Below, piece after piece: positions 45,555 to 57,389 of a stretch of 64,000 bases of DNA. The translations under genes were made by a program, and so were the position numbers. This DNA is from Omphiscola glabra (Eukaryota; Mollusca; Gastropoda; Lymnaeidae): the NCBI GenBank assembly GCA_964017045.1, contig OZ024808.1, positions 29,420,495-29,484,494 on the forward strand, given 5' to 3'. The notes beneath the pieces were generated by a model, which worked only from the letters and a program-made list of their open reading frames with translations, ran no database searches and was not told the DNA's origin. The stretch's first letter is position 1, and every line of letters begins with the position of its first letter.

Positions 45555-46296
45555 TGGTGGAAAAAAATTATTATATATACATCAATTTATACAAATGATA
45601 ATATAATATATATTTTTTTACTTTTTGAAATGATAGACATATCGCTGTAAAATGTTAAAGGAAATATGGGATATGAAGAACACTTCTTAACTACATTGCA
45701 TCAGTCTTCGCATCGATCAGTGTACACATCTATATATCCATTCATCCACCCATCCAATATTTACAGCGATCAACCCAAATCCTCTGTCCTCAGACGCAGA
45801 ATATCTTCCAACAACCCTTTCCTCTAATCATTCCTCAACCAACTCCATCTATCAATCTATCAATAATCCGTCCATCAATCCATCCATGATCAATTCCCAT
45901 GTTTCTCTTATCATGAACCATCTGCACAGACGTAACAACGGTATGGCAGACCTGACTATTTTGATGTTCCATGTAACATGTAACACTATTCGTCAGTTTT
46001 TGAACACATTACTTGGACATATATAACGAATTAATTTTTGTTGTGCTATTTGTTTTATTATTTAAACTTAGAAATTGATTTAATAAAAAGATTAGCCTGC
46101 AGGAAATATTGATTTTCTTTTCATTTAAATTTAAATGGACATTGAATGAATTCATTAGAACAAATACAAATTTTAACAACCCCGTTTATTATTAATTAGA
46201 ATCGAACGTAGAGCAATAAAGAAAAGACTTTAATGCTAACATCGTAATAATTTACTGAAATTTTTATAACAAACTAAACAAAGACTACATTAAAAT
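45555..46296. other. Intron 4 flank of gene B, no gene seen
   Basis: Counterpart of 2940-3689; AT-rich with ATCCATCCA-like runs. Confidence 0.6.
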
Positions 46297-47328
46297 AAGA
46301 AAGCTTACCTCTAATAAAACAATCCTACCTTAAGTGAAGCAATCCCACATTTAATAAAGCAATGCTACATTTAGTGAACCAATTCTACCTATAGTGAACC
46401 ATTGCTGCCTTTAATAAACCATTCCTTCGTTTAGTGGCGTATTCCTATCTTTAGTTAACCAACTCTACCTTTAATGAACCATTCATACTTTTATTAAACC
46501 AATTCTAACTTTGGTGGAGCAATACTTTCTTTAGTTAATCAATTCTACCTTTGGTAAGCAATCCTTTCTTTAGTTAACCAATCCTACCTTTGGTGGAGCA
46601 ATACTTTCTTTAGTTAACCAATTCTACCTTTGGTGGAGCAATACTTTCTTTAGTTAACCAATCCTACCTTTGGTGGAGCAATACTTTCTTTAGTTTACCA
46701 ATCCTACCTTTGGTGGAGCAATCCTTTCTTTAGTTAACCAATCCTACCTTTGGTGGAGCAATAATTTCTTTAGTTAACCAATTATACCTTTGGTGGAGCA
46801 ATCCTTTCTTTAGTTAAACAATCCTACCTTTGGTGGAGCAATCCTTCCTTTAGTTAACCAATCCTACCTTTGGTGGAGCAATCCTTCCATTAGTTAACCA
46901 ATCCTACCTTTGGTGCAGCAATCCTTTCATTAGTTAACCTATCATACCTTTGGTGGAGCAATCCTTCCTTTAGTTAACCAATCCTACCTTTGGTGGAGCA
47001 ATCCTTTCATTAGTTAACCAATACTACCTTCGGTGGAGCAATCCTGTCATTAGTTAACCAATCCTACCTTTGGTGGAGCAATCCTTCCTTTAGTTAACCA
47101 ATCCTACCTTTGGTGGAGCAATCCTTCCTTTAGTTAACCAATACTACCTTTGGTGGATCAATCCTTCCTTTTGTTAACCAATCCTACCTTTGGTGGAGCA
47201 ATCCTTCCTTTAGTTAACCAATCCTACCTTTGGTGGAGCAATCCTTCCTTTAGTTAACCAATACTACCTTTGGTGGAGCAATCCTTCCTTTAGTTAGCCA
47301 ATCCTACCTTTGGTGGAGCAATCCGTAA
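46297..47328. repeat. 40-bp minisatellite in intron 4 of gene B
   Basis: Counterpart of 3690-4672, about 25 units, with unit differences scattered and one extra unit. Confidence 0.95.
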
Positions 47329-48147
47329 CTGTGGAGTTATAACAAAAATGGGCAAGTGTTTTACAGGTTCGTAGCACATTACCAGAATCGCAGCTCATAC
47401 TTATATGGCACTTTATAATACTTATGTAGCACTTTATAGTACATATGTGGCACATAGTTGTAGTGATATGATATGAGGAAATGAACAACACGAGAAAAAT
47501 GTAACTTTTATGTGTTGTAACCATTTTATGGATAGTGACGCTTGTGATTCAATAAGGTTAATCATAAAATTTAGCTAACACTGCGAGTTCAATGTAAGCG
47601 ATGGCTTGCTGCTACTAATTGAATAATTCATTCCACTCCTCAAAAACTGTCTCTTTCTTTCTCTTAAGAAGCAACAATGTCAAAATGAATAGAATTACAC
47701 ACAGCACTTTATTACATACACTAAATAAGTCAAATAAGTCCTTGATATCAGGATAACGTTGTTACAATCAAAGTTGCATTGCAGAGAAATTTTATATGCA
47801 CACACGTTCAAAAATACTCCATCTAATATTAATTCAATAATCCATTAGAAACTTCATAATGTCCTCTCACATGCAAGATATTTCGTTCACTCCCGCTCTA
47901 CTTTAAAAAAAAATAATTAATTCTACTTCCGCTACAAAAAAAATAGTTCCTTTTTCTCGTGTTATTCATTCTTCATATCATATCACTACACCATTGTGTC
48001 GTGAGAATAAATATTAGCGTCGTGTGAAAAATCTGGGTCATTTGCATTATTAACAAGGTTTGTTACAAGTACTTTAGTTACTGATGTGTAGCTTGAAAGT
48101 ACTTTAGCTAGTAATGTACAACCCTATAGTATATAAGGACGTTTCTA

Positions 48148-48905
48148 CTGTTGGTACTTGTCCCCTTTCTGGGTGACTTAGACTGCATGAATCGGTCAAC
48201 TGTCCCCTTTCCCAATGTCTTAGTTTAGCCTGCATGATCTCGGGCATTTGTCCCCAGCTCGAGTGACTTAATCTGCATGATTTCGGGCAAGTGTACCCTT
48301 TGCGAGCGACTTAATCATCTTGATTTTGATCAGTTGTGCCCTTTGTGAATGACTTAGCCTGCATGTTTTCGGGCTTTTGTCCCCTTTAGGAGTGACTTTG
48401 CCTTCAATATTTTGGGCACTTTTCCCCATTAGGAGTGACTTAGCCTTCAAGATTTTGGGCTTTTGTCCCTTTTGGGAGTAACTTAGCCTTCAAGATTTCA
48501 GGCACTTGTCATCTTTGCGAATAACTTTATCTACATGATTTCGGTTAGTTTTCCGTTTTGTGAGTGGATACGTCTTGATGATATCGGGCACTTGTCCCTT
48601 TTGTGAGTGGATACGTCTTGACGATATCGGCACTTGTCCACTTTGTGAGTGGATACGTCTTGATGATATCGGGACTTGTCCACTTTGAGAGTGACTTAAC
48701 CTGCATGATTTCGGGCACTTATCCTCTTTGCGAATGACAAAGTCTTCATAATGTCGGGCACTTGTACCCTTTGCGAATAACTTTGCCTACATTATTTGGA
48801 GCACTTGTCTTATTTGCATTGGACTTACCCTGCATGATTTCGGGCACTTGTCTCCTTTGCGAGTGATTTATCATTCTTGATTTTGGGCACTTGTCCTCTT
48901 CGCTA
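48148..48905. repeat. Degenerate 44-47-bp minisatellite in intron 4 of gene B
   Basis: Counterpart of 5505-6305; one pair of units is missing and one TGAGTGGATACGTCTTGATG unit is extra. Confidence 0.9.
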
Positions 48906-48911
48906 GTGACT

Positions 48912-49345
48912 CATCATCATCATCATGTCCCTTAGTCATTGGACAGATGGGGCGCCACAGATGACATGAAAACTATCCTTCTCCATTCCTCTCGGTCTTC
49001 TGCACTTCGCACAGCATCGCCCAGTTTTAATCCCGTCCACTCCTTGATGTTATCTTCCCATCTTTTTCTCTGTCTTCCTCTTCTTCTCCCTCCTCTAGTA
49101 GTGCCCTGAATGATTTCTTTGGCGAGCCCTTGTTTTCTTGTTACGTGGCCAAACTATTCAATTTTGCGCTTTTTTACCAACACCAGGAGGTCAATTGCTT
49201 TACGAATCCTTTCTTTCACTTGTTCATTGGTGATGTGGTCTCTATAGCATATGCCAAGAATGCCTCTAAAACATCTCCATCGCCTTTATTTTCCTTTCGA
49301 GTTCTGCTGTTAATGTCCAGGACTCACAGGCATACAAGAAAATGA
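48912..49345 (-). pseudogene. Non-LTR reverse transcriptase C-terminal tail, copy 2
   Basis: Nearly identical to 6310-6745, with the same stop and frameshift, so it was already dead before the segmental duplication. Ends in the TGATGATGATGA run. Confidence 0.82.
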
Positions 49346-49439
49346 CTAGTGACTAGGCCTGCATTAATTTCGTGCAAGTGTCCCCTTTGCAAATGACTTA
49401 GCTTGCATTATTTCGCGAACAAGTAGCACTCAATTATGG

Positions 49440-50040
49440 AGTAATTATTTTATATTCGTTATATTTTTTGTTGATTAATAAGTAGAGTCCATTTTTTTAA
49501 TGTGATCAAGAGTTCCATGTTTTTAATGTGATCAAGAGTGCCACAAGATCCACTCCCCGTGAAACAAAACACTTGTATCATAACAGAGATGATATTAGAA
49601 CCATTGTTGAGGTTTATATCATACAATTGTGTACATCTTAAATACAAATAATTGTAATTTTAAAAAAAAATTCCCTTATGCACCAATAATAGAAATTCGT
49701 CATTATAAAGTTTCCAATTGTATTCAGTAAAGGAAGCTGAAGTTATATCAACTGTGGATATCAAAAAATAAAAAAATCGGCAAATTAAAATGATTCATCA
49801 AACAAGCAACTTATTTTGTTTATTATTTTTAATCTTCCAGCATCGCTCATCAACAATCATAGAAATTACTATGCAAAAAGCTAGTTTAAAGATAGCGCCT
49901 ACGATTGAACAGTTCCATATGTCCCTATGGGAAATTATTTTCTTTAATAAATAAATAAATCTATAAGCAAGCGAGATTTAATCAGTAATGAATACATTGA
50001 ACATCACATTTAATAGCAAAGAACTTGTTACGTAGTTAAC
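49440..50040. other. Intron 4 end of gene B, no gene seen
   Basis: Counterpart of 6840-7440, ending at the exon 4 donor. Confidence 0.5.
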
Positions 50041-50053
50041 TATGAACACTTAC

Positions 50054-50344
50054 AGTACAGATCACACTTGTAACTCTTGTGTATGTCACACTCGTCATGA
50101 TGCTCGCTGTAGTTCAGATGCACTTGCAAGTGTTTGTTTTCCGGCACGATTGCTGATCTTGTGATGCACATCGAATTTTCAGTGTGCGGAAGTTCCAGTA
50201 TACCGAGGGTCATTGAAACAAAGGGATTGACCAGCCCCATAGCACAAAATGTCAATGTCCTCGTTCCAAGATTTGGAAATTTTTTTGTGCAGTTGTTCAA
50301 TGAAAGTTTTTCACCATCTATTGAAAAGTTTGCCCATTTTATGG
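50054..50344 (-). CDS. Gene B exon 4: second Ig-like module
   Basis: 291 bases, phase 1-1, acceptor after a T-rich tract ending TTTACAG, donor GTAAGTG. Encodes about 97 residues in the order S-I-D-G, N-N-C-T, T-L-T-F-C-A, S-M-C-I, E-C-D-I-H and Y-K-C. The Y-x-C near the end recalls the F strand of Ig folds; that is inference. The cysteine order and S-[IV]-D-G start are shared with exon 5, so the two modules are related repeats. Two sequons, N-C-T and N-Y-S. Gene A differs by R/K, A/G and one silent change. Confidence 0.85.
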
Positions 50345-50929
50345 CTGTAAAAAAATATTTTTTTTAAACGCTTGAAAATAAAATAATGTAGATTAGATAC
50401 AAAATATTTGATTTATTGGGTTAAAATATTTACAAACACTTAGTTTATTAGTTTCAAATTGATGTTAAATTACACAAATTTTGTTTAATGGGCTCAAATT
50501 GGAGTTTATTTACAAACATTTCGCTTATTGGGGTCAAAATGGTGTTAAGTTACTTGAAAACAAGATCAAGCGAGAGATTCAATGTAGAAAGAAGTCACAA
50601 GACAAGGGTTCCCAAACTTGTACGTATTCGACTTGTATGACAGAGCTTTGCCATCAAAATAAGTGTTCCAATAAGTACCGCAAACTTTACAAAATGTAAC
50701 AATGAAATACAAACGTGTAAAAATAAAAAGAAGATATTCTTTTCTTATTACTATAAAGTTACAAAGAAAAATGTGAAACAAAAGAATAACTTGTATCTCA
50801 TTACCATAAATAAAAATTTTCTTGCGATATAAAACAAAAACACTTTAATTGTGTGTAGACCAGGGGTTCTCATTTCCAGGTTTTTGCTTATCCTCGGAAA
50901 ACGGGACAAAAGTCACACTCATCCCGAGA

Positions 50930-51290
50930 CCCCTGGGTGAGAGTGGCTATCCCGGGTTCCCTGGGTGAGAAGGGCTATCCTGAGACCCCTGGGTGAGAGT
51001 GGCTAACCCGGGTTCCCCTGGTGAGAGTGGCTATCCCGGGTTACCTGGATGAAAGTGGCTATCCTGGGTTCCCTTGGTGAGAGTGGCTATCCTGAAATCC
51101 CTCGGTGAGAGAGGTTATCCCGGGTTCCCTGGGTGAGAGTGGCTATCCTGAGTTCCCTTGGTGAGAGTGGCTATCTCGGGTTCCCTGGCTGAGAGTGTCT
51201 ATCCCGGGTTCCCTCGGTGAGAGTGGTTATCCCGGGATCCCTGGGTGAGAGTGGCTATCCCTGGATCCCTGGGACAGGGTGGCTATACCG
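50930..51290. repeat. 28-bp GC-rich minisatellite in intron 3 of gene B
   Basis: About 13 units of GGGTGAGAGTGGCTATCCCG type. Confidence 0.92.
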
Positions 51291-51444
51291 TACAAAATCG
51301 GGGTGAAATTATTTCAATTTAAAATATTCATAAAAACTCAACAAATCTGTACAAAAGTTATTGTATTTGTATAATTGTAAATTGTTTTAGTCTATGAATA
51401 GATGCTACAAGATGTTTAGTTAAGTTGAAAAGTTAGTCACTTGT

Positions 51445-51955
51445 TAATAGCGGCTATATTGTTCTCCTGCCTAGCCCTATATAACTTGCTATTAGTGGCT
51501 ATATTGTTCTCCTGCCTAGCCCTATATAACTTGCTATTAGTGGCTATATTGTTCTCCTGCCTAGCCCTATATAACTTGCTATTAGTGGCTATATTGTTCT
51601 CCTGCCTAGCCCTATATAACTTGCTATTAGTGGCTATATTGTTCTCCTGCCTAGCCCTATATAACTTGCTAATAGTGGCTATATTGTTCTCCTTCCTTAA
51701 CTAGTCAAAGATAACTGGCTAATAGTGGCTATATTGTTCTCCTGCCTAGCCCTATAGGAATTACTATTAGTGGCTATATTGTTATCATGCCTAGCCCTAT
51801 AGAACTTTCTAATAGCGGCTATATTGTGCTCCTGCCTAGCCCTATATAACTTGCTATTAGTGGCTATATTGTTCTCCTGCCTACAACTATAGAGCTTGCT
51901 AATAGTGGCTATATTGTTCTCATTCCCTACCTAGTCATAGATAACTTGCTAATAA
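51445..51955. repeat. 45-58-bp minisatellite in intron 3 of gene B
   Basis: Five consecutive near-identical 45-bp units at 51450-51675 show recent expansion compared with copy 1; an 87-codon open frame across them is a by-product. Confidence 0.92.
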
Positions 51956-51985
51956 TTCGCTTGTTTAGCAAAAGACGGATATGAG

Positions 51986-52400
51986 TTGTTTACTATGTCC
52001 ATTTCTTTACTATGTCAAATATGTTTACTATGTCCATTTCTTTACTATGTCAAATATGTTTACTATGTCCATTTCTTTACTATGTCAAATATGTTTACTA
52101 TGTCCATTTCTTTACTATCTCCATTTCTTCACTCAGTCCACTGTTTACGATGCTCATTATTTTATTATTTCCATTTATTTCCTATGTCCATTTTTTTACA
52201 ATTTACGATGTATATTTCTTTGTTTGGTGCTAATTTGGATGGCGCCTTCTTAACCACATTCGTAACCACGCTCTTAAACACCTTCTTAAACCGCCTTCGT
52301 AACCATCTTGTTAAAAACCTTCTTAATCACATTCGTAACTACGCTCTTAACCACCTTCTTAACAGCGGTCTAACGCACCTTCCTAACCACCTTCTTAACT
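51986..52400. repeat. 35-bp repeat plus CCTTCTTAAC-type repeat, copy 2
   Basis: Counterpart of 9296-9705 with very few differences. Confidence 0.8.
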
Positions 52401-52429
52401 AAAATGGATGAATCACCCATTCTGTGATT

Positions 52430-52614
52430 CAGTGGCGTAGTGAGGGGGGGGCAAGGGGGCATCATGCCCCGGGTGCTACTCACAAAGGGGCGCCAAATGG
52501 TATATTTTACTACAATATTGTACGGTTTTCGAATAGGAGGGGGCGCTAAAAAGGTATTGGGGGCGCTAAAAAGGTATTGTGCCCCGGGCGCGAGTTAAGC
52601 TCGCTACGCCACTG
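52430..52614. mobile_element. hAT-type MITE, copy 2
   Basis: Orthologue of 9740-9926 with a perfect 8-bp target duplication CTGTGATT (52422-52429 and 52615-52622), confirming the boundaries. Confidence 0.92.
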
Positions 52615-52879
52615 CTGTGATTGCAATTAAATTTGCTCAGAATATATGTAGCATAACGAAACGGCCTCACAGATGCAACCAGGTCTGTAAATAAACCAAA
52701 GTTTTCTTAAGGAGACGTACGACTGTTATCAAGGCCGTAACACAACCATTATTATACATGTCAAATATAATTAAATAGTGCGTAAAAATTATCACAATGA
52801 TAAAAAAACCAGTTTAATCGAGTTTTAACATTAATACTTTTAAAAATGCATAGCTTTAAAGCAATACCTTAAAACAATT

Positions 52880-54445
52880 CATAAAACTCAACTTTCAGAT
52901 ATATATCATCTTTCATAAAACATTAACTTTCATAAAACATTAACTTTCATAAAACTCAACTATCATAAATCTCAAATTTCATAAAATTAAATTATCACAA
53001 AACTGAACTTTCATAAAGGTCAACTTTCATAAGACTCAACTTTTATAAAACTCAACTTTTTTAAAACTCAACTTTTATAAAACTCAACTTTTATAAAACT
53101 CAACTTTTATAAAACTCAACTTTTATAAAACTCAACTTGCAAACAAATCAACTTTCATAAAACTTAACTTGCAATTACCTCAAATTTTATAAAACTCAAT
53201 TTTCATACCACTCAACTTTCATACAATTAACTTTCATACAATTCAAATTTCATAAAAGTCGACTTGCAAACAACTCAACTTTCATAAAAACTTAACTTGC
53301 AAACAGCTCAACTTTCATAAGACTCAATTTTCATTCAATTCAACTTTCATAAAAATTAACTTTCATAAAACTCAACTTTCATAAAACTCATCTTTCATAC
53401 AACTCAACTTTCATAAAACTCAACTTTCATACAACTTAACTTTCATAAAATTCATCTTTCATACAACTCAACTTTCATAAAACTCAGCTTTCATAAAACT
53501 CAACTTTCATACAACTTAACTTTCATAAAACTCAACTTTCATACAACTCAACTTTCATAAAATTCAACTTTCATACAACTTAACTTTCATAACACTCAAC
53601 TTTCATAAAATTCAACTTTCATACAACTTAACTTTCATAAAACTCAACTTTCATAAAACTCAAATTTCATAAAACTCAACTTTCATAAAACTCAACTTTC
53701 ATAAAACTCATCTTTCATACAACTCAACTTTCATAAAATTCAACTTTCATACAACTTAACTTTCATAAAACTCAACTTTCATAAAATTCAACTTTCATAA
53801 CACTCAACTTTCATAAAATTCAACTTTCATACAACTTAACTTTCATAAAACTCAACTTTCATAAAACTCAAATTTCATAAAACTCAACTTTCATAAAACT
53901 CAACTTTCATAAAACTCATCTTTCATACAACTCAACTTTCATAAAATTCTACTTTCATACAACTTAACTTTCATAAAACTCAACTTTCATAAAATTCAAC
54001 TTTCATAACACTCAACTTTCATAAAACTCAACTTTCATACAACTTAACTTTCATAAAACTCAACTTTCATAAAACTCAAATTTCATAAAACTCAACTTTC
54101 ATAAAACTCAACTTTCATAAAACTCATCTTTCATACAACTCAACTTTCATATAATTCTACTTTCATACAACTTAACTTTCATAAAACTCAACTTTCATAA
54201 AATTCAACTTTCATAACACTCAACTTTCATAAAACTCAACTTTCATACAACTTAACTTTCATAAAACTCAACTTTCATAAAACTCAAATTTCATAAAACT
54301 CAACTTTCATAAAACTCAACTTTCATAAAACTCATCTTTCATACAACTCAACTTTCATATAATTCAACTTTTATACAACTCAACTTTCATAAAATTCAAC
54401 TTTCATACAACTTAACTTTCATAAAACTCAACTTTCATAAAACTC
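52880..54445. repeat. 16-bp minisatellite in intron 3 of gene B
   Basis: About 95 units, nearly twice copy 1. A block of roughly 220-240 bp (with AACACTCAACTTTCATAAAA and AAACTCAAATTTCATAAAAC markers) recurs from 53580 to 54330, so expansion went by multi-unit blocks. Confidence 0.95.
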
Positions 54446-54465
54446 TTTTATTTTGGTTCACTTAC

Positions 54466-54688
54466 AATATATTGGAGGTATTTTTATTTCTTTGGAATAG
54501 ACATAGATGTATTCCGTGCGGCTAGTATAAGCGTAGGATAGCTCGGCACGCCAAATGGTTTCACTGTAAACTGTATTGGCAAAGTCATTATGGTGATAGC
54601 ACCTACGATTGTCTACGTCCATATAGCAGAAGCAGATGTATGGTTGATCTATGACACAATAGTGACCTAAGCACACTTTGCAACCGTA
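54466..54688 (-). CDS. Gene B exon 3: second half of N-terminal Ig-like module
   Basis: 223 bases, phase 0 in and phase 1 out, so it can only join to a phase 0 exon such as exon 2. Acceptor follows a pyrimidine tract ending GTTGCAG; donor is ATATT/GTAAGT. It encodes 74 residues starting Y-G-C-K-V-C-L-G-H-Y-C and is rich in cysteine and tyrosine, ending K-I-P-P-I-Y. Compared with gene A all five residue differences arise from eight base changes, none silent. The end of the 16-bp minisatellite array lies about 20 bases beyond the donor. Confidence 0.83.
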
Positions 54689-54834
54689 CTGCAACGTAGA
54701 AAAAAAGATAGATGATGAGTTCGCATAAAATATTTCACCTTTTTAAAAAATCTATTTGATATCTGAAAATTACTTTTTAAACAGGCAAAATAATGCTAAA
54801 CGATATGGCAATAAATAGTATATTTTTGCAACTA

Positions 54835-56105
54835 CTAGTGCATTTGGCAATTAGAAGTACATTAGGCAACTACTAGTGCATTTAGCAATCAGAAGTACAT
54901 TAGGCAACTACTAGTGCATTCAGGAATTAGAAGTACATAAGGCAACTACTAGTGCATTTAGCAATCAGAAGTACATTAGGCAACTACTAGTGCATTTGGC
55001 AATTAGAAGTACATTAGGCAACTACTAGTGCATTTAGCAATCAGAAGTACATTATGCAACTACTAGTGCATTTGGCAATTAGAAGTACATTAGGCAACTA
55101 CTAGTGCATTTGGCAATTAGAAGTACATTAGGCAACTACTAGTGCATTCAGGAATTAGAAGTACATTAGGCAACTACAAGTGCATTTGGCAATTAGAAGT
55201 ACATTAGGAAACTACTAGTGCATTCAGGAATTAGAAGTACATTAGGCAACTACTAGTGCATTTGGCAATTAGAAGTACATTAGGCAACTACTAGTTCATT
55301 TAGCAATCAGAAGTACATTAGGCAACTACTAGTGTATTTAGCAATCAGAAGTACATTAGGCAACTACTAGTGCATTTAGCAATTAGAAGTACATTAGGCA
55401 ACTACTAGTGCATTTAGGAATTAGAAGTACATTAGGCAACTACTAGTGCATTTAGCAATTAGAAGTACATTAGGCAACTACTAGTGCATTTAGCAATTAG
55501 AAGTACATTAGTCAACTACTAGTGCATTTGGCAATTAGAAGTAACATTAGGCAACTACTAGTGCATTTAGCAATTAGAAGTAACATTAGGCAACTACTAG
55601 TGCATTTAGCAATTAGAAGTAACATTAGGCAACTACTAGTGCATTTAGCAATTAGAAGTACATTAGGCAACTACTAGTGCATTTGGCAATTAGAAGTAAC
55701 ATTAGGCAACTACTAGTGCATTTAGCAATTAGAAGTACATTAGGCAACTACTAGTGCATTTAGCAATTAGAAGTACATTAGGCAACTACTAGTGCATTTA
55801 GCAATTAGAAGTACATTAGGCAACTACTAGTGCATTTGGCAATTAGAAGTAACATTAGGCAACTACTAGTGCATTTGGCAATTAGAAGTACATTAGGCAA
55901 CTACTAGTGCATTTGGCAATTAGAAGTAACATTAGGCAACTACTAGTGCATTTGGAAATTAGAAGTACATTAGGCAACTACTAGTGCATTTAGCAATCAG
56001 AAGTACATTAGGCAACTAATAGTGCATTTAGCAATCAGAAGTACATTAAGCAACTACTAGTGCATTTAGCAATCAGAAGTACATTAGGCAACAATTAGTG
56101 CATTG
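54835..56105. repeat. 37-38-bp minisatellite in intron 2 of gene B
   Basis: About 34 units of GCAACTACTAGTGCATTTAG type. Confidence 0.95.
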
Positions 56106-56476
56106 AGTATTAATAAGTACATTTGGTAAATACAAATACATTTGTCACCTACAACTAGATTTAGCAACTACTATCTCTGAAAAGAATGATCTATTGAGTT
56201 TTAATCTGCAATAAATATTTAAGAAAATTATTTTTAAACTTTAAAGATTCTTTGCGTCACCTATTCGAAAATATAACAGCATCGATAGCCGCCATTTTAC
56301 AAATTGGGAGAGCAAAGGAATATATTATATGTTACATTTTCTGTTTTGTTATTAACACAATGCAATCAGTGAAGGTGCTGGTACCACCACTAGCTCTAAG
56401 AAATAGTAACACAATGCAATTATTGAAAGAGCTGGTATATATATACTTTTTTTTAAAACGCATGTCAAATTCTTAC

Positions 56477-56676
56477 AACTGGTTGCCACCATTCGACTTG
56501 GTCTGTGGTGTTCTTTTGGAATATCTCCAAACAAAAGTGCCAAGGGAAGCGCGACCACGGCGGGTAATGTACGCAGGCATTTACAGCGAGTTTGTCATGT
56601 GATTGCAGAAGTCCTGTCTTACATACTGATGGCTTTGCCAAATACGTGAACTCGATCCTAGGATCGCCATGGCCTC
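56477..56676 (-). CDS. Gene B exon 2: first half of N-terminal Ig-like module
   Basis: 200 bases, phase 1 in and phase 0 out. Begins G-H-G-D-P-R-I-E-F and ends E-W-W-Q-P-V at a GTAAGA donor. Contains cysteines in S-V-C, N-A-C and H-F-C and one sequon N-T-T. The acceptor reads CCAG-GAG-GCC, so two acceptors three bases apart (NAGNAG) are possible; position 56673 is the alternative start. Joining to exon 1 restores a glycine codon. It carries H-Y-P-P-W where gene A has H-H-S-W, a one-codon length difference. Confidence 0.82.
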
Positions 56677-56774
56677 CTGGAGAAAGAAATGAAACAATGC
56701 TACAAAAACACAGCACACGGGTGAACAAAATACAATTAACTGCATCAAGGGAAGGACAGAGACAATCAATCATA

Positions 56775-57240
56775 ATAGCTTTACAACGTTAACAGGAAAT
56801 AGCTGTTCAACGTTAACAGGACATAGCTGTTCAACGTTAACAGAGAATAGATGTACGACGTGAACAAGGTATTGCTGTAAGACGTTTACAGGGAATAAGT
56901 GTATACGTTAACAGGAAAAAGCTTTGCGGACATATCAGGGAATAGCTGCAAATGATCAACAAAATCAGAATTATTTACTCCTTTAAACCATGAATGCCAA
57001 CAAAATCCGTGTTAAGAAACTTAACGGTTGACACAGGACGAGATGGTTACACGAGGGCTTCATACCAGTACAGTAGGTCTTCATACCAGTACAGTAGGTC
57101 TTCATACCAGTACGGTAGGTCTTCATACTAGTACCGAAGAGCAAGAGAGAGAGAGAGAGGTGGAGCTAAAGAGAGAGAGAGATGGGAGAGCCAAAGCTAG
57201 AGAGACAGTGAAAGAGATTGAGAGAGAATGAAAGAGAAAA
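56775..57240. repeat. Intron 1 repeats of gene B
   Basis: ACGTTAACAGGAAATAGCTG units (56780-56940), four TTCATACCAGTACAGTAGGT-type units (57059-57135) and a GA-rich tract to about 57240, close to the exon 1 donor. Confidence 0.82.
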
Positions 57241-57274
57241 CGGCCAATATAGAGAGACAATACAGAGAAACTAC

Positions 57275-57358
57275 CTGGTAAATTGAACAAGGAGAACCAT
57301 ATCATGCCCAGAGAGTACATCCATCTTGTGTCATCTACCATCCTTACACTATTTCAAC
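57275..57358 (-). CDS. Gene B exon 1: start codon and signal peptide
   Basis: The ATG is at 57341 (reading down) with an in-frame TGA 12 bases upstream in the exon. It encodes 22 residues plus one base, beginning MVDDTRWM with a hydrophobic stretch MYSLGMIWFSLFNLPG, typical of a secretory signal. A pyrimidine-rich acceptor ending in CCAG precedes 57358, and a donor CCAG/GTAGTT follows 57275, leaving phase 1. The acceptor implies a non-coding first exon further right, not located. The paralogous exon at 17618-17701 differs by one proline/serine change. Confidence 0.82.
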
Positions 57359-57389
57359 CTGGAAAATAAAATATTTAGTTTGTGTCACA

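Larger units (their letters stand above)
27297..57358 (-). other. Gene B: complete single-pass receptor-like gene, about 30 kb, 11-13 exons
   Basis: Spliced gene model on the minus strand, found by joining conserved open stretches bounded by AG acceptors and GT donors. Exons 1-11 total 1315 coding bases; adding exon 12 gives 451 codons before a short last exon. The product would have a signal peptide, an Ig-like module from exons 2+3, two related modules in exons 4 and 5, a cysteine-bearing stalk from exons 6-8, a transmembrane helix in exon 9 and a tail of about 25-60 residues. N-glycosylation sequons occur in exons 2, 4, 5 and 7. All internal junctions are phase 1 except exon 2/3 (phase 0) and the uncertain exon 12/13. 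Exon 1 has an upstream acceptor, so an unseen 5' untranslated exon is likely. No family name is recognised. The 3' end is the weak part. Confidence 0.8.
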
